Source: Bradyrhizobium algeriense (GTDB lineage: Bacteria; Pseudomonadota; Alphaproteobacteria; Rhizobiales; Xanthobacteraceae). From it: a stretch of 64,000 bases of DNA. The stretch spans positions 3,906,001 to 3,970,000 of the forward strand of contig NZ_JAZHRV010000001.1 in NCBI RefSeq assembly GCF_036924595.1, written 5' to 3'. Shown here in pieces: positions 27,531-36,380 of the stretch. The position numbers were made by a program, and so were the translations under genes. The notes under the pieces were generated by a model, which was not told where the DNA came from, ran no database searches, and was given only the letters and a program-made list of their open reading frames with translations. Within the stretch, counting starts at the first letter, position 1. Every line of letters begins with the position of its first letter.

Positions 27531-27596
27531 AGACGAAGGACTTAGCTTTGAGCGCGGCCAACCGGCAACCGGATCGAGTTGCGATTGCTCAGCTAC

Positions 27597-27638
27597 GTTG
27601 CATACAACATGCGAATTATGCCGTAAATTTAGGCATGT
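27597..27638. promoter_or_regulatory. Dyad-rich candidate operator upstream of BMP operon
   Basis: Two inverted repeats lie close together: GTTG-CATA-CAAC at 27597-27608, and ACATGC (27607-27612) paired with GCATGT (27633-27638) across 20 bases. They are about 110 bases upstream of the sigma-54 promoter at 27720, the usual distance for an enhancer-binding protein, and equally about 70-100 bases upstream of the mocR start. They could bind the MocR protein or an NtrC-type activator. This is a visual call only. Confidence 0.35.
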
Positions 27639-27719
27639 AACCTGCTGCACAAGATTCAGTCGAGCGGTCATATCCGATTATTTTCAAATGGTTACGACCA
27701 AATGCTCATCGAGAAATCT

Positions 27720-27736
27720 CTGGCACGAACATTGCG
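27720..27736 (+). promoter_or_regulatory. Sigma-54 (RpoN) promoter of first BMP transporter operon
   Basis: CTGGCACG-AACA-TTGCG matches the RpoN consensus YTGGCACG-N4-TTGCW except for the last base. GG at 27722-27723 and GC at 27734-27735 have the required 12-base spacing. The predicted start of transcription is about 12 bases past the GC, near 27747, leaving a leader of about 65 bases before the ATG at 27813. Sigma-54 control implies nitrogen limitation or another activator-dependent signal. Confidence 0.85.
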
Positions 27737-27812
27737 ACACCTCTCCTGAGCTCCGCCGTTTCGGCGCGGCTGCGCAATGAAGGGCGACCCGCTCGCCCAG
27801 AGGGAGCAGGCA

Positions 27813-28926
27813 ATGGATTTTGGCAGGATTTCACGACGGCATTTGTTGCAAGGCGGCGCGGCGCTGACGCTGGGTTCGGCATTTGGTGCGCACTCGGCGC
27901 TGGCGGCCGACACCACCATCGGCTTCATCTATGTCGGGTCGCGCGACGACTACGGCTACAACCAGGCGCATGCGCAAGGTGCTGCGGCGCTGAAGAAGAT
28001 GCCCCGGCCTCAAGGTGGTCGAGGAAGAGAAAGTCCCGGAAACCGACGCGGTCGAAAAGACCATTGAGTCGATGATCAATCTCGACGGTGCGACGCTGCT
28101 GTTCCCGACCTCGTTCGGATATTACAACCCGCACATGATCAAGATGGCCAAGAAGTTTCCAAAACTGCGCTTCGAACATTGCGGCGGGTTGTGGAGCGAC
28201 AAGGATCCCACGAATGCCGGCAGCTATTTTGGCTACATCGACGAAGCCCAGTACATCTCGGGCATTGTCGCCGGCTATTCGACCAAGAGCGGCAAACTCG
28301 GCTTCGTCGCCGCAAAACCGATCCCGCAGGTGCTGCGCAATATCAACGCCTTCACGCTAGGAGCCAGGCTTGCCAACCCGAAGGCGACCACGCAGGTGAT
28401 CTTCACCGGCGACTGGTCGATGCCGGTCAAGGAAGCTGAAGCCACCAACAGTCTGATCGACCAGGGCGTCGATGTCCTCACCTGTCACGTCGATGGTCCG
28501 AAGACCATGGTCGAGAACGCCGCCCGCCGCGGCGCGATGGTCTGCGGCTATCACGTCAACCAGTCGCCGCTGGCGCCGAAGGCCTATCTCACCGGCGCGG
28601 AGTGGAACTGGGAGGCGCTGTATCCGAAGTTCGTCAAGATGATCGCCGCGGGCGAAGCTATCCCGAATTTCTATCGCGGCGGCTTGAAGGAAGAGATCGT
28701 GAAATGCTCGCCCTATGGCGAGGCGGTCTCGGCGGAAGCGCGCAAGCACGCCGACGACATCAAGGCCAAGTTCTTGTCCGCCGAAGGCTACACCATCTTC
28801 AAGGGTCCGATCATGGACAACAAGGGCAAGGCGGTCATTGCCGCCAGCACTGATCGCGGCCAGAAGGATCCTGAGCTGGAGAAGATGGACTATCTGGTCG
28901 AGGGCGTGCTCGGAGCAACTTCGTGA
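27813..28926 (+). pseudogene. BMP-family nucleoside-type ABC binding protein, disrupted by +1 frameshift
   Basis: A BMP (PnrA/Med-like) periplasmic binding protein, about 370 residues if corrected. The first frame gives a Tat signal (MDFGRISRRHLLQGG) and TTIGFIYVGSRDDYGYNQAHAQGAAALKKMP, then goes out of frame. The expected continuation GLKVVEEEKVPETDAVEKTIESM is found one base over, and the rest is intact to the stop at 28926. The break is in CCCC at 28002-28005, where three C would restore the frame. AGGGAG lies seven bases before the ATG at 27813. The stop overlaps the next gene's GTG. Everything downstream is intact, so a sequencing error or a very recent mutation is as likely as true loss. 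Confidence 0.88.
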
Positions 28927-30032
28927 CCACTGAGACGGCGGATCCTGTCGAGGCGGTCGCAGTCTCTCCGGCCGCCGATCCCGGCTTCCTGCAACGCTAC
29001 GGCGCGACCATCGAATACATCCTGATACCCGGCGCGGCGCTGGTCGGCGCGCTCGCGGTGTTCGGCATATTCGTGGCCCTGTTCGGCAAGAACCCGCTCG
29101 ATTTGTATTTCTACATGTACCAGGGTGCGTTCGGCACCTGGTTCTCCTGGCAGAACACGCTGACGCGCGCCGCACCCCTGATCCTGACGGCGCTATGCAC
29201 CGCCCTGCCCGCACAGCTCGGCATGGTCATCATCGGCGGCGAAGGCGCGCTGCTGATCGGCGCCTTGTCTGCGACCTCAATCGCTCTAGCCATGCCGTGG
29301 GCACCGCCGCTGGTGGTACAAATTGCGATGGTTTGCGCCGGCGTCGCAGGCGGCGGGCTCTGGATCACGCTTGCTGGTGCGCTCCGGCAATACCGCGGCG
29401 TCAACGAGACGATCTCGAGCCTGCTGCTGGTCTATATCGGCCTTGCTGTCCTCAACCATCTGGTCGAGGGCGTGATGCGCGATCCGTCCAGTCTCAACAA
29501 GCCCTCGACCCGCGAAATCGGCGCCGCCAACATGATCGGCAGCATTCCCGGCACTGACGTGCATTGGGGGCTGGCGTTCGGCCTGGTCGCGGCCCTGGCG
29601 TCCTATATCCTGATCTATCACACCGTGTTCGGCTTCGCCGCGCGGGTCGCCGGCGGCAACATCCGTGCGGCCAAAATTGTCGGCCTCGGCGTCAGCAAAC
29701 TGATCCTGACGATTTGCTTCCTTGCAGGCGGCGCAGCCGGCCTTGCGGGCATGATCGAGGTCGCGGCCGTGCGGGGCCGCACCAACGCCAACCTCGCCGC
29801 GGGCTATGGCTTCACCGGCATCCTCGTCGCTTTTCTGGCGCGGCAAAATCCGCTGGCCGTCATTCCCGTCGCGATCCTGCTCGGCGGAATCAGCGCCAGC
29901 GGTGGGCTGCTGCAACGGCGACTGGGCCTACCGGACGCCTCCGTGCTGGTGCTGCAGGGGATCATCTTCGTCTTTGTTCTGGCCAGCGACGCGCTGTACG
30001 GGCGGATCGGGTTCCTGAAGGGAAAACCTTGA
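28923..30032 (+). CDS. BMP-type ABC transporter permease 1
   Basis: A 369-residue membrane permease of the branched-chain/nucleoside permease superfamily, with an N-terminal cytoplasmic tail of about 30 residues and roughly ten membrane segments. The blocks AQLGMVIIGGEGALLIGALSAT, YRGVNETISSLLLVYIGLAVLNHLVEGVMRDPSSLNKP and GGAAGLAGMIEVAAVRGRTNANLAAGYGFTGILVAFLARQNPLAV are characteristic of the larger permease of nucleoside transporters such as NupP. GTG at 28923 overlaps the stop of the binding-protein gene, so its translation depends on ribosomes finishing that gene, which the frameshift would prevent. Confidence 0.9.
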   Translation: MTTETADPVEAVAVSPAADPGFLQRYGATIEYILIPGAALVGALAVFGIFVALFGKNPLDLYFYMYQGAFGTWFSWQNTLTRAAPLILTALCTALPAQLGMVIIGGEGALLIGALSATSIALAMPWAPPLVVQIAMVCAGVAGGGLWITLAGALRQYRGVNETISSLLLVYIGLAVLNHLVEGVMRDPSSLNKPSTREIGAANMIGSIPGTDVHWGLAFGLVAALASYILIYHTVFGFAARVAGGNIRAAKIVGLGVSKLILTICFLAGGAAGLAGMIEVAAVRGRTNANLAAGYGFTGILVAFLARQNPLAVIPVAILLGGISASGGLLQRRLGLPDASVLVLQGIIFVFVLASDALYGRIGFLKGKP

Positions 30033-30033
30033 C

Positions 30034-30960
30034 ATGGCGGACGGATCGATCGGACTCTGGACCGTTCCCTTGGCCGTGTTCGGCGGCGCCATCCGCGTCT
30101 CGACGCCATTTTTGTTCGTCAGCCTGGGCGAATGCATCACCGAGCGCTCGGGGCGCATCAATCTCGGCCTCGAAGGCACGCTGATCATGGGTGCGATGAG
30201 CGCCTACGGCATCTCCTTTCTCTCGGGTTCGCCCTGGCTTGGCGTGCTGGCGGCCGGCATCACGGGCGCCCTGCTCGGCGCGCTTCATGCCGGCATTTGC
30301 TCGCTGCCGCGGGTGAACGACATTGCCGTCGGCATCGCGCTGATGCTGTTCGGAACAGGCCTGGCGTTCTATCTCGGCAAACCGCTGATCGAACCGACCG
30401 CGGCGCGCCTGCCGGCGATTGATTTCGGCTGGTGGAGCGACATCCCCCAGGTGCGGGCGGCGCTCCGGATCAATGTGCTGTTCCTGATCGGGGTGGCGAT
30501 CGCGCCGATTTTGTTTTGGGCGTTCCGAACCACGCGCTGGGGTCTGTTGATCCGGACCGCGGGCGAAAGTTCGGATGCCGCACGCGCGATGGGTTATTCC
30601 GTGCTCTGGATCCGGTTGCGCGCCACCATGGTCGGCGGCTTTCTCGCCGGGATTGGCGGCTCGTTCCTGTCGCTGTTCTATCCCGGCAGCTGGAACGAGG
30701 GCCTCTCCTCAGGTCAGGGCATCACGGCGGTGGCGCTGGTGATCTTCGCGCGCTGGGACCCGATGCTGTGCCTGTGGGCCTCATTGGCCTTTGGCGGAGC
30801 GGCAGCACTGGGACCGGCGCTGCAATCGGTCGGCGTCACCTCCGGCTATCATCTGTTCAACGCCGCGCCCTATATCCTGACGCTGGCGATCATGATCATC
30901 ACCTGTTCGCCGAAGCGCACGCTGACCGGCGCGCCGGCCGAACTGTCCATCACCCGATAG
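30034..30960 (+). CDS. BMP-type ABC transporter permease 2
   Basis: A 308-residue membrane permease, the smaller NupQ-like partner. Landmarks are [35 protein letters not shown] near the N-terminus, [25 protein letters not shown], and the loop [29 protein letters not shown], the likely contact with the ATPase. It starts one base after the preceding stop. Together with permease 1 it forms the channel for a nucleoside or nucleobase-like solute. Confidence 0.9.
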   Translation: MADGSIGLWTVPLAVFGGAIRVSTPFLFVSLGECITERSGRINLGLEGTLIMGAMSAYGISFLSGSPWLGVLAAGITGALLGALHAGICSLPRVNDIAVGIALMLFGTGLAFYLGKPLIEPTAARLPAIDFGWWSDIPQVRAALRINVLFLIGVAIAPILFWAFRTTRWGLLIRTAGESSDAARAMGYSVLWIRLRATMVGGFLAGIGGSFLSLFYPGSWNEGLSSGQGITAVALVIFARWDPMLCLWASLAFGGAAALGPALQSVGVTSGYHLFNAAPYILTLAIMIITCSPKRTLTGAPAELSITR

Positions 30961-30973
30961 GCGGGAGCGAACC

Positions 30974-31657
30974 ATGCCCGAGCGCTATATATCATCCGAA
31001 CCCTATGCCTGGCCCTATAATGGCGATCTGCGCCCGCAAAACACCGCGCTGATCATTATCGACATGCAGACCGACTTTTGCGGCGTTGGCGGTTATGTCG
31101 ACAAGATGGGATACGACCTGTCGCTGACCCGCGCGCCGATCGAGCCGATCAAGAAACTGCTCGCGGTAATGCGCGGGCAAGGCTTTCACATCATCCATAC
31201 CCGCGAAGGACATCGGCCTGATCTCGCCGACCTGCCCGCCAACAAGCAGTGGCGCTCTCGGCAGATCGGGGCCGGGATCGGCGACCCCGGCCCATGCGGC
31301 CGCGTGCTGGTGCGCGGCGAGCCCGGCTGGGAAATCATTCCAGATCTGGCACCGCTACCGGGCGAACCCATCATCGACAAGCCCGGCAAGGGATCGTTCT
31401 GCGCCACCGACCTCGAGCTGATGCTGCGGCTGCGCGGTATCGAGAATATCGTTCTGACCGGCATCACCACCGACGTCTGCGTCCACACCACGATGCGGGA
31501 GGCCAATGATCGCGGCTTCGAATGCGTCCTGATCGAGGATTGCTGCGCCGCGACCGACAAGAGCAACCATGACCACGCGCTGAAAATGATCAAGATGCAG
31601 GGCGGCGTGTTCGGCGCGGTCGCGACCTCGACGGCGCTAATCGGAGCGCTGTCATGA
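30974..31657 (+). CDS. biuH: Biuret amidohydrolase (BiuH), cysteine hydrolase of the isochorismatase family
   Basis: A 227-residue cysteine hydrolase. The triad reads Asp30 ([10 protein letters not shown]), Lys136 ([10 protein letters not shown]) and Cys169 ([11 protein letters not shown]), matching Asp36-Lys142-Cys175 of the characterised Rhizobium leguminosarum biuret hydrolase with a constant six-residue offset. Long blocks agree with that enzyme as I recall it: [48 protein letters not shown] and [10 protein letters not shown]. It converts biuret to allophanate and ammonia. It is placed inside a transporter operon between the permease and ATPase genes, with GGGAG before its ATG and a four-base overlap with the ATPase. 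No allophanate hydrolase is seen in the window. Confidence 0.9.
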   Translation: MPERYISSEPYAWPYNGDLRPQNTALIIIDMQTDFCGVGGYVDKMGYDLSLTRAPIEPIKKLLAVMRGQGFHIIHTREGHRPDLADLPANKQWRSRQIGAGIGDPGPCGRVLVRGEPGWEIIPDLAPLPGEPIIDKPGKGSFCATDLELMLRLRGIENIVLTGITTDVCVHTTMREANDRGFECVLIEDCCAATDKSNHDHALKMIKMQGGVFGAVATSTALIGALS

Positions 31658-33186
31658 TCATCGGCGAGACGCCGTTACCCAGCGGGGCGCTCGGCGTCGA
31701 CGCCATCGCCATGACCATGCGGTTCGGCGACTTTGTCGCCCTCGATAACGTCGAACTCAAGGTGCGGCCGGGCTCGTTCCATGCGTTGCTCGGCGAGAAC
31801 GGCGCCGGCAAGAGCACGCTGGTGAAATGCATCATGGGCTATTACCGCGCGACCAAAGGCGACGTACTGGTCGGCGGCCGCGAACAGGCGATCGCCAATC
31901 CCAAGGAAGCGCATGCGCTCGGGCTCGGCATGGTCTACCAGCACTTCACGCTGGTGCCGGCGATGACGGTCGCCGAAAACCTGGTGCTGGCGCGCGACGA
32001 CGTGCCGGCGGTCGTCGACTGGTCAAAGGAAAAGAAGGCGCTGGAAGCGTTTTTGGCGCGGATGCCGTTCAAGGTGCCGCTCAACGCAAAGGTGTCCGAC
32101 ATCTCGGCTGGTGAGCGCCAAAAGTGCGAGATCCTCAAGCAGCTCTACCTGAAGCGGCGCTTTCTCATCCTGGACGAGCCGACCTCCGTGCTGACGCCGG
32201 GCGAGGCCGACGAGGTGCTGGGCATGTTACGCGCCATGGTCGTGGCGGGCGACTTGACCATCCTGATGATCACGCACAAATTCCGTGAGGTGATGGCGTT
32301 TGCCGACGACGTGACGATCCTGCGCCGGGGCAAACTGGCCGGACACGGCAAGGTCGCCGAACTCACGCCTGACGATATGGCTCGCACCATGATCGGCGCT
32401 GAACAGTTGACGGTCCAGCCGCCACGGGTTGGCGAAGTCGGGGAAGCCCGGCTTGAACTCAGCAAGCTCACCGCGCTCGACGATGCCGGGGCCATCGCCG
32501 TCCACGGCGTATCGCTCACCGTGCGCGGCGGCGAGATCGTCGGCATTGCGGGCGTCTCCGGCAACGGCCAGCGGCAGCTTGTCGAAGTGTTGGCCGGCCA
32601 GCGCGAGGCCGAAAGCGGCGAGGTCCGCGTCGGCGGCGATCTCTATCATGCACGCCGCGAACAGATGCGCCGGCACAAGATGTCGCTGCTTCCCGAGGAG
32701 CCTTTGAAGAACGCCTGCGTCGGCGGCATGAGCGTCGCTGACAACATCGCGTTCCGTGAATTCGACCGGGCGCCATTTGCCAAAAGCGGCTGGTGGCTGA
32801 ACCGGTCAGCCTTCCGCAAGGATGCCGAACGCAAGATCGGGCTGTACAAGATCAAGACCCGCACGCCGGACACGCCAATCTCGGCACTCTCGGGCGGCAA
32901 TGTGCAGCGCGCGGTATTGGCGCGCGAACTCGGCGGCGAGGTCGAGGTGCTGATCGCCGCCAATCCCTGCTTCGGGCTCGATTTCGCCGCCGTCGCCCAG
33001 ATCCACGCCGAGATCATGGCTGCCCGCAATCGCGGCGCCGCGGTGCTTTTGGTCAGCGAGGATCTCGACGAACTGCTCGAATTGTCGGATCGTCTGGTCG
33101 TGATGTTCCACGGTGAATTTGTCCACGAGGCCCGCGCCAGCGAAGCCAATCTCACCGAAATCGGGCGACACATGGCGGGCCACTGA
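31654..33186 (+). CDS. BMP-type ABC transporter ATPase with two ABC domains
   Basis: A 510-residue tandem ATPase of the sugar/nucleoside type (NupO-like). Domain 1 has Walker A GENGAGKS near 47-54, a signature [11 protein letters not shown] and Walker [14 protein letters not shown]. Domain 2 has the family-typical degenerate Walker A ([10 protein letters not shown], no Lys), a good signature [14 protein letters not shown] and a Walker B lacking the catalytic Glu ([12 protein letters not shown]). Only one of the two composite sites should hydrolyse ATP, which is normal for this family. The start overlaps biuH by four bases. It powers the transporter of 27813-30960. Confidence 0.92.
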   Translation: MIIGETPLPSGALGVDAIAMTMRFGDFVALDNVELKVRPGSFHALLGENGAGKSTLVKCIMGYYRATKGDVLVGGREQAIANPKEAHALGLGMVYQHFTLVPAMTVAENLVLARDDVPAVVDWSKEKKALEAFLARMPFKVPLNAKVSDISAGERQKCEILKQLYLKRRFLILDEPTSVLTPGEADEVLGMLRAMVVAGDLTILMITHKFREVMAFADDVTILRRGKLAGHGKVAELTPDDMARTMIGAEQLTVQPPRVGEVGEARLELSKLTALDDAGAIAVHGVSLTVRGGEIVGIAGVSGNGQRQLVEVLAGQREAESGEVRVGGDLYHARREQMRRHKMSLLPEEPLKNACVGGMSVADNIAFREFDRAPFAKSGWWLNRSAFRKDAERKIGLYKIKTRTPDTPISALSGGNVQRAVLARELGGEVEVLIAANPCFGLDFAAVAQIHAEIMAARNRGAAVLLVSEDLDELLELSDRLVVMFHGEFVHEARASEANLTEIGRHMAGH

Positions 33187-33221
33187 CGGTCAGGGCCGAT
33201 GGTCAATTACAAAGCGATCCT

Positions 33222-33857
33222 ATGACACCCAAAGCCGTAAACCACGTCAGCCATCCCCTGGTCCAGCACAAGCTCTCGCTGATGCGCGACAAGGATCTCT
33301 CGACCAAGGGCTTTCGCGAGCTTCTGAACGAGATAGGCATGCTCCTCTGCTATGAGGTCACCCGGGAATTGCCTTTGGAAATGGTCGACATCGATACGCC
33401 GCTCGCTGCAATGAAGGCGCCAAAAATCGCGGGCAAGAAACTCACACTCGCTCCGATATTGCGGGCGGGTGTCGGATTTCTCGACGGCATGCTGGCGCTC
33501 GTTCCGTCAGCGCGCGTCGCGCATATCGGCCTCTACCGCGATCCGAAAACTCTTCAAGCTGTGGAATACTTCTTCAAGGCGCCACAGGATCTGTCGGATC
33601 GCATCGTGATTCTATTGGATCCAATGCTTGCGACGGGAAATTCAGCTTGCGCCGCGGTCAGCCTGCTCAAATCGCGAGGTGCCCGAGACATCAGGTTCGT
33701 CTGCTTGCTCGCGGCCCCCGAAGGGATTGCCCGATTTCAGACTGAGTGTCCTGACGTCCCGATGTGGACCGCTGCTGTCGACGAGAGGCTGAATGATCAC
33801 GGCTATATCGTGCCCGGCCTGGGCGATGCCGGAGACAGAATGTTCGGCACCAAGTAA
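33222..33857 (+). CDS. upp: Uracil phosphoribosyltransferase
   Basis: A 211-residue UPRT, the normal length. [38 protein letters not shown] opens the chain; the PRPP-binding loop is [17 protein letters not shown] (near 129-145) and the uracil-binding C-terminal segment [23 protein letters not shown] is intact. It converts uracil and PRPP to UMP. It is 35 bases after the BMP ATPase and probably in the same transcript. Its presence argues that the transporter can bring in uracil or uridine, or that pyrimidine salvage is co-induced with nitrogen scavenging. Confidence 0.93.
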   Translation: MTPKAVNHVSHPLVQHKLSLMRDKDLSTKGFRELLNEIGMLLCYEVTRELPLEMVDIDTPLAAMKAPKIAGKKLTLAPILRAGVGFLDGMLALVPSARVAHIGLYRDPKTLQAVEYFFKAPQDLSDRIVILLDPMLATGNSACAAVSLLKSRGARDIRFVCLLAAPEGIARFQTECPDVPMWTAAVDERLNDHGYIVPGLGDAGDRMFGTK

Positions 33858-33946
33858 GCGTGCGCGGCGTTGCTTTCGCCCTGCAGCAGCAATAAGACGA
33901 AATTGACCGCTCCTTACTGCAAGAAAAGCCCAATACTCAGTCGGAA

Positions 33947-35074
33947 TTATTTTGTTGATAGCCGGGCGATTGCGGCTACGGGTCCGCCGCCAGGCGGGCC
34001 CTGATGTTCGGCCCCGCCAGAAACATAGACGGCGCCGGTTCCCGACAAGCCGCTGATCAATCCGCCGACAGCAGCGCGGGCATGCCGGGTTGAGCTGATG
34101 TCCGTATCCTCAAGCATGATGTGACGAGATCCGCGGATGCTACCGTTTGGCGAGGCTTCCGCCTTGGCGAAGATGTTGACAAGTTGGCGGCTCGCCATCG
34201 GCGGCCCGGACCCGTCTTCGATGTGCAGTCCCACGCTTTTCAACGCCTTGATCACGGCTGTGGAATCAATTGCGTCGCGCATCACGGCGTGTCCGATCTC
34301 GAACGGGGCGGCCGACGATGTCGAATTGCCCAAGACAATGACCACATTGTGCATCAGCTCGATGCCGGCCGATGTGGATGCTACCGACGAAAACAGATCG
34401 AACCGCCGAAGGACGTGCTCGTCGTCAATCTCGCCCTCGATCTCGCCAAGGGCGACCGCTACTCCCAGCGCCGATGCCCCGCGCGAATACGCCATCGAAC
34501 CGTATGCACTGTTTGTAACGGTCTTATTCCCACGGGCCGCTGCCGCTTCGACGCGGTCGCTAGTCAAGAGCGGACACTTGATCTGCACAAAATGGACATC
34601 CTGCGGATCGACGATGGCAGCTTCGGCCATGGCCGCGGCCACCGCCCTTGCCGTTTCCCTGATCTGCACGCTGCGCCCGATCTCCTCGGGCAAAAAATCC
34701 CGCGTGTGCGCCATCCCAATGCTGAGGCGTTTCTCGGAAATGTCGGGGGAAACGCGATTCGCAGCGCTGTCACGCGTGAAGACGGTGATATGCGGACTAA
34801 GCACGCCTTCCGTACCACCCGACATCACGAACGCGATCCGCTGCTCCACGCGGTGCGGTGGCAGATCAATAAAGGGCGCCAGGGCAGCGCTGAGCGCGGA
34901 AACGGCGTATTCCCGCGTGAAATCGTTGACGCCGCCATTGCCTTCGGTTTTGCCCAGTATCGCGACGATCGACTTTGGATCGATCTTGCCTTGCTCGATC
35001 AAGCCCAGCAGGCCGGAGACATCACCGGGGCCTTTGGTGGCAATGCGAACGACGTCGACCGATGTTGTGCGCAT
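33947..35074 (-). CDS. atzD: Cyanuric acid amidohydrolase (AtzD/TrzD type) of the barbiturase family
   Basis: A 375-residue ring-opening amidohydrolase with the family's three internal repeats. All three Lys and three Ser of the active site can be found: Lys42 (LGKTEGNGG), Ser85 (FVMSGGTEG), Lys166 (QIKCPLL), Ser233/235 (VASTSAGIEL), Lys304 (FAKAEASP) and Ser352 (YVSGGAEHQ). The STRHARA and VSGGAEHQGPPGGGP segments match cyanuric acid hydrolases rather than barbiturase, which has a different sequence there. The product, carboxybiuret, loses CO2 to give biuret, the substrate of the BiuH encoded 2.3 kb away. The start at 35074 has AGGGGGA six bases upstream. The gene is convergent with upp and divergent from the next transporter operon. 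Confidence 0.85.
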   Translation of the reverse strand: MRTTSVDVVRIATKGPGDVSGLLGLIEQGKIDPKSIVAILGKTEGNGGVNDFTREYAVSALSAALAPFIDLPPHRVEQRIAFVMSGGTEGVLSPHITVFTRDSAANRVSPDISEKRLSIGMAHTRDFLPEEIGRSVQIRETARAVAAAMAEAAIVDPQDVHFVQIKCPLLTSDRVEAAAARGNKTVTNSAYGSMAYSRGASALGVAVALGEIEGEIDDEHVLRRFDLFSSVASTSAGIELMHNVVIVLGNSTSSAAPFEIGHAVMRDAIDSTAVIKALKSVGLHIEDGSGPPMASRQLVNIFAKAEASPNGSIRGSRHIMLEDTDISSTRHARAAVGGLISGLSGTGAVYVSGGAEHQGPPGGGPVAAIARLSTK

Positions 35075-35118
35075 GCTCTTCCCCCTGGACATCTTCGGGC
35101 CGGCGAAAAGATATGGCA

Positions 35119-35131
35119 AGCCGTAACGGCT
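35119..35131. promoter_or_regulatory. Short perfect palindrome upstream of cyanurate hydrolase gene
   Basis: AGCCGT-A-ACGGCT lies 45 bases upstream of the minus-strand atzD-like start. It is a 13-base dyad in the divergent gap shared with the polyamine-type operon. It could be an operator for a regulator of the cyanurate gene, or a short hairpin in its leader. No promoter for the minus-strand gene could be recognised. Confidence 0.3.
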
Positions 35132-35240
35132 ACCGGCGCCTCCAATTGATCACTCTTCCTCCCTGACTTGGACTAGGGAAACGCGGTCGCCTTCATAAAC
35201 ATTCCCGGTTGCCCACTTTTTGACTCATCTGTCGCAATTT

Positions 35241-35257
35241 TTGGCACATCTGTTGCA
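35241..35257 (+). promoter_or_regulatory. Sigma-54 (RpoN) promoter of polyamine-type transporter operon
   Basis: TTGGCACA-TCTG-TTGCA matches the RpoN consensus closely. GG (35243-35244) and GC (35255-35256) are 12 bases apart. Transcription should begin near 35268, which places the first plausible ATG (35319) about 50 bases in and excludes the longer reading frame that opens at 35220. An 11-base direct repeat (CATCTGTCGCA at 35226, CATCTGTTGCA at 35247) overlaps it at a 21-base interval. Confidence 0.83.
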
Positions 35258-35318
35258 TCCAATTCCGGATAGCGTTCCCGGCGCCAAGGTCGCCGGGTCC
35301 TGGGCAAGACAGTGCGGA

Positions 35319-36362
35319 ATGGTACGGATGACGACCACGGCAGCGCTCGAACTGGTGCAATTGACGAAGAAGTACGGCGGCGTCACCGCCGTTGACGCCA
35401 TCAACCTCAAGATTCCCGCCGGCTCCTATTGTTGCCTGCTTGGGCCGTCCGGCTGCGGCAAGACATCCACCTTGCGCATGGTGGCTGGTCATGAATCGGC
35501 GACTTCAGGCGACATCCTTGTCGGGCCGAAGAATGTGACGGACCTGCCGCCCGCCGGCCGAAGCACGGCGATGATGTTCCAGTCCTATGCCCTGTTCCCG
35601 CATCTCTCCGTCATCGACAACGTTGCCTTTGCCTTGAAGATGAAAGGCGTTGCCAAGGCGGAGCGCCATGCCGAAGCCAGAAAGCTGCTGGAACTCGTCG
35701 ATATGCAGGCCTATGCGGCGAGGCTGCCGGCGCAGCTTTCCGGGGGCCAGCAGCAGCGCGTGGCGCTCGCGCGCGCGCTGATCACCTCGCCTCAGATCCT
35801 GCTGCTGGACGAGCCGCTTTCGGCGCTCGATCCGTTTTTGCGGCTGCGGATGCGAACCGAGCTGAAAAGGCTGCAGCGCGAACTTGGGATTTCCTTCATT
35901 CATGTGACGCACGGTCAGGACGAGGCGATGGCGCTCGCCGATATCGTGGTTCTGATGAATGGCGGCCGGATCGAACAGCAGGGTTCGCCGCGTGAAATAT
36001 TCAACCATCCCCGGACCGAGTTCACGGCGAAATTCATCGGCAGCCACAACGTCATCGCCATCGGCAACGAAATTTTTGCGGTTCGCGAAGATCGCCTCAA
36101 GCTGAGAAGACCGGGCCGAGCCTTCGACGGTCCGTCGATCGCGGGCACCGTCAGCGAGGTCGAATACCAGGGGACCTATATCCGTATCGCGATTGCCGCC
36201 GAAGGCGGAACCGATATCTCGGTCCAACTCAACGAAGATCAATTCGACGCGGCCAACTACGCCGTCGGTGAGCGTGTTCTCGCCACCTGGGACCCGGCGC
36301 AGGCAAGCCCATTGATGACCAGTCGTTCTGTAACCGTCCCGCCGCCCGATAAGGCGGCTTGA
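35319..36362 (+). CDS. Polyamine-type ABC transporter ATP-binding protein (PotA-like)
   Basis: A 347-residue ATPase. The ABC domain has Walker A GPSGCGKT (near 41-48), Q-loop FQSYALFPHLSV, signature LSGGQQQRVALARAL and Walker B LLLDEPLSALD; the C-terminal OB-fold (TOBE) domain runs from about 245. This is the PotA/FbpC/UgpC type. The ATG at 35319 lies 50 bases past the sigma-54 promoter; an ATG three codons later is possible. It is the first gene of an operon ATPase, binding protein and two permeases. Neighbouring nitrogen-heterocycle genes suggest that the solute may not be spermidine. Confidence 0.91.
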   Translation: MVRMTTTAALELVQLTKKYGGVTAVDAINLKIPAGSYCCLLGPSGCGKTSTLRMVAGHESATSGDILVGPKNVTDLPPAGRSTAMMFQSYALFPHLSVIDNVAFALKMKGVAKAERHAEARKLLELVDMQAYAARLPAQLSGGQQQRVALARALITSPQILLLDEPLSALDPFLRLRMRTELKRLQRELGISFIHVTHGQDEAMALADIVVLMNGGRIEQQGSPREIFNHPRTEFTAKFIGSHNVIAIGNEIFAVREDRLKLRRPGRAFDGPSIAGTVSEVEYQGTYIRIAIAAEGGTDISVQLNEDQFDAANYAVGERVLATWDPAQASPLMTSRSVTVPPPDKAA

Positions 36363-36380
36363 CATCTTAGGGAGATGATC

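Noticed and set aside
33947..35074. Barbiturase rather than cyanuric acid hydrolase
   Set aside because: The segments STRHARA and YVSGGAEHQGPPGGGP match AtzD/TrzD as I remember them, and barbiturase differs there. Activity on barbiturate cannot be excluded without assay, so confidence in the call is lowered rather than the name changed.
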